The notes beneath the pieces were generated by a model. That model was given only the letters and a program-made list of their open reading frames with translations, was not told the origin of the DNA and did no database searches. A stretch of DNA of 64,000 nucleotides from Chrysemys picta bellii (taxonomy: Eukaryota > Chordata > Testudines > Emydidae): NCBI RefSeq assembly GCF_011386835.1, contig NC_088796.1, forward strand, positions 65,423,468 through 65,487,467, read 5' to 3'. Shown in pieces: positions 59,319 to 64,000 of the stretch. The first letter of the stretch is position 1. Each line of letters opens with the position of its first letter. Both the position numbers and the translations under genes were made by a program.

Positions 59319-59835
59319 TAGAGTGATCATACATCCCATTTTGGCCAGGGCAGTCCCTTTTTTAAGCCCTGTCCTGGCCATCCCGACTTTTTTGGTAACA
59401 GTGGATATTTGTCCCATTTGCTTATGCCAACTGATCAAGACAGCAAGAGCAAATGGGACAAATGCCCACATTTGTTAGAAAAGTGGGGTGCAGTGCAGAG
59501 GAATGTGAGGGGAGGGCAAGCAGCAATGCCAGTCCCAAGCACGGGGAGCAGGCAGGGCTCAAACAAACTGTGACAGGCTCGCGAATGGGGTTGGGGGGAG
59601 CAGGCAGAGAAACTCTCCACTGGGCTCTGCCTGCTGCCCCACTTGAGCCCTGCCTCCCCATTGCATGGGGCTAGCATTGCTGCTTTCTCCCCTTCCCCCA
59701 CACATGTTCCTCCACATCGCACCCCACTGATCGAGTCGGCAAGAGCAAATGGGACAAATGCCCACTTTTGCCAAAAATGTTGGGACGGCTGGGACAGGGA
59801 CTGTGACAGCTAAAATGGGACATATGGTCACCCTA
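59319..59835. mobile_element. 517-bp MITE related to the TAGGGTGACCAG family
   Basis: Left end TAGAGTGATCATACATCCC; right end, inverted, TAGGGTGACCATATGTCCC. Inverted similarity continues for about 27 bp (CATTTTGGCC / CATTTTAGC). The first 11-12 bases are those of the 124-bp MITEs, so all three likely use the same hAT-type transposase. Flanks 'gctttattg' and 'gcatattg' look like a worn 8-bp TSD. Inside, 'agcaaatgggacaaatgccc' occurs twice in direct order (about 59448-59467 and 59744-59763). Overlapping GC-rich ORFs on both strands are not genes. Confidence 0.8.
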
Positions 59836-60094
59836 AGCATATTGGATGAGATACACCACATGTTGTGATAAGAATGTGTAGGATCCATGGATTGTGAAAG
59901 GTGTGTTGTGAGGGGTGTTGATCATTGAAGCAATGGAGATGTTTGCATGTTTTGTGTCTGTTGTTCTGGCATGATCTGGTGCTGCTTTGAGTTGGTGTCT
60001 TCTGGTCTGTGGGGAGCTTGTTCCTTCCGATGAGCTTAGAGAGGTTGGGGGTTGTTTGAAGGCCAGAAGTGGGGGCTCAGGAAAAATAAATCTG
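59836..60094 (-). pseudogene. Penelope type C protein fragment (RT/GIY-YIG linker)
   Basis: The minus strand gives PEPPLLAFKQPP, then SSPQTRRHQLKAAPDHART and HNTPFTIHGSYTF...HVVYLIQ. This matches the Penelope linker region (LAFKQPPNL, then the Cys-rich part, then HTIRG-F and NVVYLI, the GIY-like strand). Compare RQPPNL, HTIRGLF and NVIYTI in the 56865-58706 protein. The fragment is cut at the MITE boundary on the left, and the nuclease remainder is absent. Several Cys have been lost. Confidence 0.65.
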
Positions 60095-60412
60095 GGTGTC
60101 TAAATTCATAACTCTGCTGGACACTAAAAATCATTGACTGAACAGAGACACTGGATTTATGGTTTATTACAACAATTTGTAACACTAATCCCCTTTTTGT
60201 CCTATGACTGCAGAGGTGTTAACGGGCCACTCTGATCCCTTAGAATATGTGATAAGTATTTATGCTAAACCATCTGGTCCATCTTGCATTTACTTGTGAC
60301 TCTCGGATTAGTTTTCCCAGATCTGAAGAAGAGCTCTGTGTGGCTTGAAAGCTTGTCTCTCTGACCAACAGAAGTCGGTCCAATAAAAGATATTACCTCA
60401 ACAACCTTGCCT
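60095..60412 (+). mobile_element. Penelope-like element 3' end, type C
   Basis: Plus-strand 3' region: 'gaacagagacactggattta', 'gactgcagaggtgttaacgg', 'gaagaagagctctgtgtggc', 'agaagtcggtccaataaaag' and 'atattacctcaacaaccttg'. The same tail, in minus orientation, lies at 15028-15210. It adjoins a minus-strand protein fragment of the same kind of element (59836-60094), so this looks like one insertion with a 5' inversion, or two abutting copies. Confidence 0.75.
60323..60359 (+). ncRNA. Hammerhead-ribozyme-like motif, Penelope type C
   Basis: CTGAAGA, extra A, GAGCT...GGCTT (five pairs, two of them G-U), GAAA, G-CTTGT-C (helix III of one pair beyond the A-U), T then C at the cleavage position. 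All core boxes are kept and stem II is fully paired. Stem I cannot be drawn with confidence, and the extra A between the core and stem II departs from the standard hammerhead. Confidence 0.48.
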
Positions 60413-60420
60413 CTCTAACT

Positions 60421-60600
60421 ATAAGGGTTGTTAAGTACTGGAACAAGTCACCTAGGGAGGTTGTAGAATCGTCATCATTGGAGGCTTTTAGGAACAGGTT
60501 AGACAAACCCCTGTCAGGGATAGGCCAGATAATTCTTAGTCCTGCCTCAGTGCAGAGGACTGGACCAGATGACATACTGAGGTTACATACAATCGTACAC
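60421..60600 (+). mobile_element. CR1 LINE 3' end
   Basis: 'gggttgttaagtactggaac', 'acctagggaggttgtagaat', 'acaggttagacaaacccctg', 'attcttagtcctgcctcagt' match the CR1 3' end at 10150-10300. The last 20 bp are diverged and the ATTCTATG terminal repeat is lost. Confidence 0.85.
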
Positions 60601-61162
60601 TTGTATAATTCTACTCTATTCTTTCCTAATGGAGTCAGCAAAGTGAGAATTCAGGGAGAGGAGAAAAGGCAACCTGGGAGTTTGCAGACCTGTATCCCAA
60701 CAATCTCTGTAGTGTGAGTTGAATCTCGTATCTAATCTAAGTTTTGCTGGCACTATGGGAACTGCAGGAAGACTACAGAGCCAAATGCATGAGTCCTACA
60801 ACAGATGTGTAACTTTTTCCAGCATTGGTACTGATATAAGCAGTTGTTTTCTCTATACATTCCTAGTCTCAATATGTATGTATTTAAAAAAATGGAAATA
60901 AGATTTATTTAAATTACTAATATCACTTTTCTTGGGTATTGAAATAAAAGAACTGTAATTGTACAATACACTGGAGGGAATGATCATGCATTGGCTAGGG
61001 GAACATTAGATGATTTAACAGGGCTTTCCATCTGTAACTTCCACTACTCTTTTGTTCTAATTGTTTTAATTTCCCTGAATACCAGTGTCCAGCAATAGCT
61101 GGAGCAGGAGCACAGCACTTGATAGGTCAATCTTCTGGCTGCCTGTGTAGGAATAAAGCTTT

Positions 61163-61175
61163 GGGGGGGGGGGGG
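61163..61175. repeat. Poly-G run (13)
   Basis: Thirteen consecutive G within AT-rich DNA. Confidence 0.9.
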
Positions 61176-62750
61176 TTGCTGTTTTTAATTAAGTTAGTTT
61201 TGGTACAATGATGCAGGCTTTTGTCTGCTACTTTTCACTCACTATTCATTCTCCTGCCAAAATGCTTCTCTGTCAGTTTGTTATTGAGAATGTGTAGATA
61301 AGCCTCAAAGGGTCAAATTACATTTTAACTTTCATGCTCTAATCACGTGCAGTTCTCCACTAATGGAGACATAACAATTTAGCTGACAGTACAGATTTCC
61401 TCTGAAACATGACTCTAAAAATGGCATTAGGAGATACTATGTTTGTTTTCCATTAATTTCCACCCAGTTAATAAACAATGTAATTTACAGTCATCTCTTC
61501 AAACTCAAGATGGACTCTCAATCAGGCAGTGTTTTTTCTTCTAATATATCACCACCGGTAATGAAGCTTCAACAGGTCAAATCATACTCATTTACAATTG
61601 TCTCCAAATTAAATCATCATAAAAAAAGATTAATCTTGTTTTCTTCACTGGCCTGTCTTCATTCCTACAAGTGCTCAAAACTTGGTAGTATGGCATATGT
61701 ACCATGAGCAAGCACTGTATGACCATCAGCTTCTAGGGCCTATAGGTTCTAGTGCTTGGTGGCTTCCCAATAAGCATTCACATGCACACCTGGAAGGAAA
61801 AGATTTACTACCGTTAGAGGAAATAAAAGGGTTTAAGTACCCCAGGAGCAGTGGCTTAATCAATTGCAGTAGAACAATACACCAGCTCCTATCTTGGCCA
61901 CAAAGGGGAAGTTCAGTAGAGCATTACAAAGATAACCTTGGCCTGAGTGCTTCTCAGGCCTAGTATGGTGATTGGGGTGCCCCTTCTAGTCCATCTAGAA
62001 GATAATTAAAGAGCAGACTATAAATCCCACCAATCAGAGTTCAGATTCATCTTTAGCCTCATGGGGGGGCCCTCTGCATGGTCTTACTGTCATTCATCAT
62101 AATGTTTGCCTCAAGTATCTTGCTTGCAAGCTTTTCCATCTGTATGCTGATGCTGGTGGGCCCTGATAATCACCCAACTTCCTTGTGACAGTTCTCAGGC
62201 TGCCTGCTGTTGCTGTCCTTGCTGCTGGATCTACCAAGCAAGTTCACTTCCTCCTTCTCTCTGAGCCTCCATGTCCTTCTGTATACAGACAAGGAAGAGT
62301 AGAATTCAGCTCACTCTTGCAGCTTTGTTGGCCCTGCTTTGCTAACAGGAGTAAAAAGCTATTTTTCTCACTGAAGTGAAAATAAATGGCTCTGAATGCA
62401 CACAACAAGCAGCTCTGAGTGAGAAGGTGACACTTTTACATAATCACTTTTCATAGTAGAATCTCACTTTAAATGTACAGAACATACTGTGGAATGCAAA
62501 TGGGGAAGCAGACTGTGCTAGTCTTGGTTAAGAGAGTTGTGTGATGATTTCTCTTATTACTGTAATATTAGGGAAACTATCTTGATCGAAGTGCACTCTT
62601 GCCTGCTTCCCTCATCAGCTTACTATGCTGACAAATTCAGTCACAGACTGTGCATAAAGTAGAACTATTATGTCTCCATATTTAAATATATTGCAGCCAT
62701 TATGGAATTCTTCCCCACAGATATCTTGGGGTGGGGGATGATACTGTTCC

Positions 62751-62765
62751 TTTTTTTTTTTTTTT
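62751..62765. repeat. Poly-T run (15)
   Basis: Fifteen consecutive T. Confidence 0.9.
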
Positions 62766-64000
62766 AATTTTGGCAGAGAAACTACATATTCCTCATGTTC
62801 ACTTTATACAGTGAATACCATTTTGCACTCAATGCAATGCTATTGACTTCAATGAGACAGGACAGAACTGATAACAGAGCATTTGGCGCACAGAGTACCG
62901 TGAAGGATGGACTGATTGGAATACTCTTTTTCAGCCAGTAGCCTGTTTGCTTAGCTTTAATCCTAGCTCAGCCAATGTACACCCTGTTTCAGAGTTAATA
63001 TATCAGGCTAGACTTTCCACTCCCTTTAGCCAGCAAGTGATAACTCACTGAAAATTTTCTCCCAGACAGTGGAACTCTCTACTGGAGGAAACCTGGAAGA
63101 GGTGGACCAGCTCCTCACCCCTGGAGTAAGAGGAAGAAGGGGACATAACATGGGTAGGGCAGGATAGGGAGATCAAAGGGGCTCCGCTCCAATATGCCCA
63201 ATCCTCTCTTAGTGTAAGATATTAAGACTTCAACCATATGTCTGCACCTGGGGAATAAGACATCCTCACCTTTAAATATTCATGCAGGATACCCAGTACT
63301 CTGGGACTGGGCATGCAGGTGTAAATGGGAGCCTGCCAACTCCCACCCCAAAACAGGTGGATGAGAAGGAAGGGAGCATTGGCCCACACACACACTCATT
63401 GGCTATTACAGCCCAACTACTATAGGGACTCATTTATAAAGCTTTTCCATTCAGTTCTGAAAGATCATATTAACTCATTTACCTATTATAACTTTTACCC
63501 TCACTATCAAATCAGAAATTTATATATCAACAACGTGCTACGCACTATAACACAAATGGTATAGGCAGTATCATGTAAACACCTAGAAATGACTAGTCAC
63601 TTTTTTCATACTCTATTTTTCTATTTAAAAAAAAGAAAATATCATCCCACATTCCCTAAGAAATTAGCCATTGGCATTAATAGCTGATTTGAGAAAACTT
63701 GGATCGTTAATTGACAATTAAGTCTCTGCTGGCATCCATTGATTTGTTGGCTATTATTGCATTAAAATAGAAAGCCTTTGAATTTTTATTCACTGTGTAC
63801 GTTCCTGCTGCATCTCAAGGAATAAAGTGGTTTATGACCAGTTTGACCTCAATATAGCCTCATAAAGAGAATCTATTACAAATCTCTTATATTTTTGAGC
63901 TTGAGAAAAAGCTCAGTAGGATCACCTGCTGCCACTCTAAGGATTCTAATGTGACATGATATATAAGCCAATATCTCTTCCCTTATCACTACATTATAAT

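Larger units (their letters stand above)
60601..64000. other. Unclassified AT-rich DNA to window end
   Basis: No gene recognised. It has G13 at 61163-61175, T15 at 62751-62765, a short CA tract near 63385-63395 and A-rich tracts. ORFs below 95 codons show no domains. Confidence 0.4.

Noticed and set aside
59422..59888. Overlapping ORFs of 70-109 codons
   Set aside because: They span a GC-rich MITE on both strands and show no domains.
1..64000. tRNA, rRNA or CRISPR loci
   Set aside because: I saw no cloverleaf with A and B boxes outside SINE relics, no rRNA-like sequence, and no regularly spaced repeats.

Overview
The window is about 64 kb of AT-rich, gene-poor vertebrate DNA. The mix of repeats (CR1 LINEs ending in the ATTCTATG-type repeat, Penelope-like elements, MIR/L2-like SINE tails, hAT-type MITEs, a Tx1-like LINE) is what I would expect of a reptile, most likely a turtle; the species call is inference from recalled repeat types. 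I find no supportable host exon, tRNA, rRNA or CRISPR array. The best explanation is a large intron or an intergenic desert filled with layered transposon remains.

Layout. 1-10.3 kb: a CR1 reverse-transcriptase piece, two hAT-type MITEs, an L2-like LINE end, a MIR-like SINE, a Penelope tail with target-site duplication (TSD), a solo-LTR-like element, and two CR1 3' ends, the second with a readable RT fragment. 10.3-20.3 kb: mostly unclassified AT-rich DNA, with one Penelope tail and a fresh-looking 177-bp hAT MITE. 20.35-22.2 kb: a decayed Tx1-like LINE on the minus strand. 25.4-27.2 kb: a 1.1-kb LTR-like repeat split by a 684-bp GC-rich hAT element. 29-38.8 kb: SINE/MIR pieces, a CR1 end nested in another repeat, a second 124-bp MITE, and a Penelope hairpin. 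38.8-54.6 kb: few recognisable repeats. 54.6-60.6 kb: the densest part, with a palindrome, a second copy of the LTR-like repeat on the opposite strand, a hairpin Penelope copy nested in it, a near-readable Penelope element (RT plus GIY-YIG), another hairpin Penelope copy with a perfect 12-bp TSD, a 517-bp MITE, a rearranged Penelope copy and a CR1 end. 60.6-64 kb: unclassified.

The most interesting theme is Penelope. Three distinct Penelope-tail types occur, and all carry a short motif laid out like a minimal hammerhead ribozyme (CUGANGA, a 4-5 bp stem, GAAA, a tiny helix III, then UC), with one extra A before the stem. Several copies are long hairpins made of two inverted tails. The only long protein signal in the window is the Penelope RT-GIY-YIG reading frame on the minus strand, interrupted by just two closely spaced stop codons. 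Everything protein-coding here belongs to mobile elements and none looks intact.
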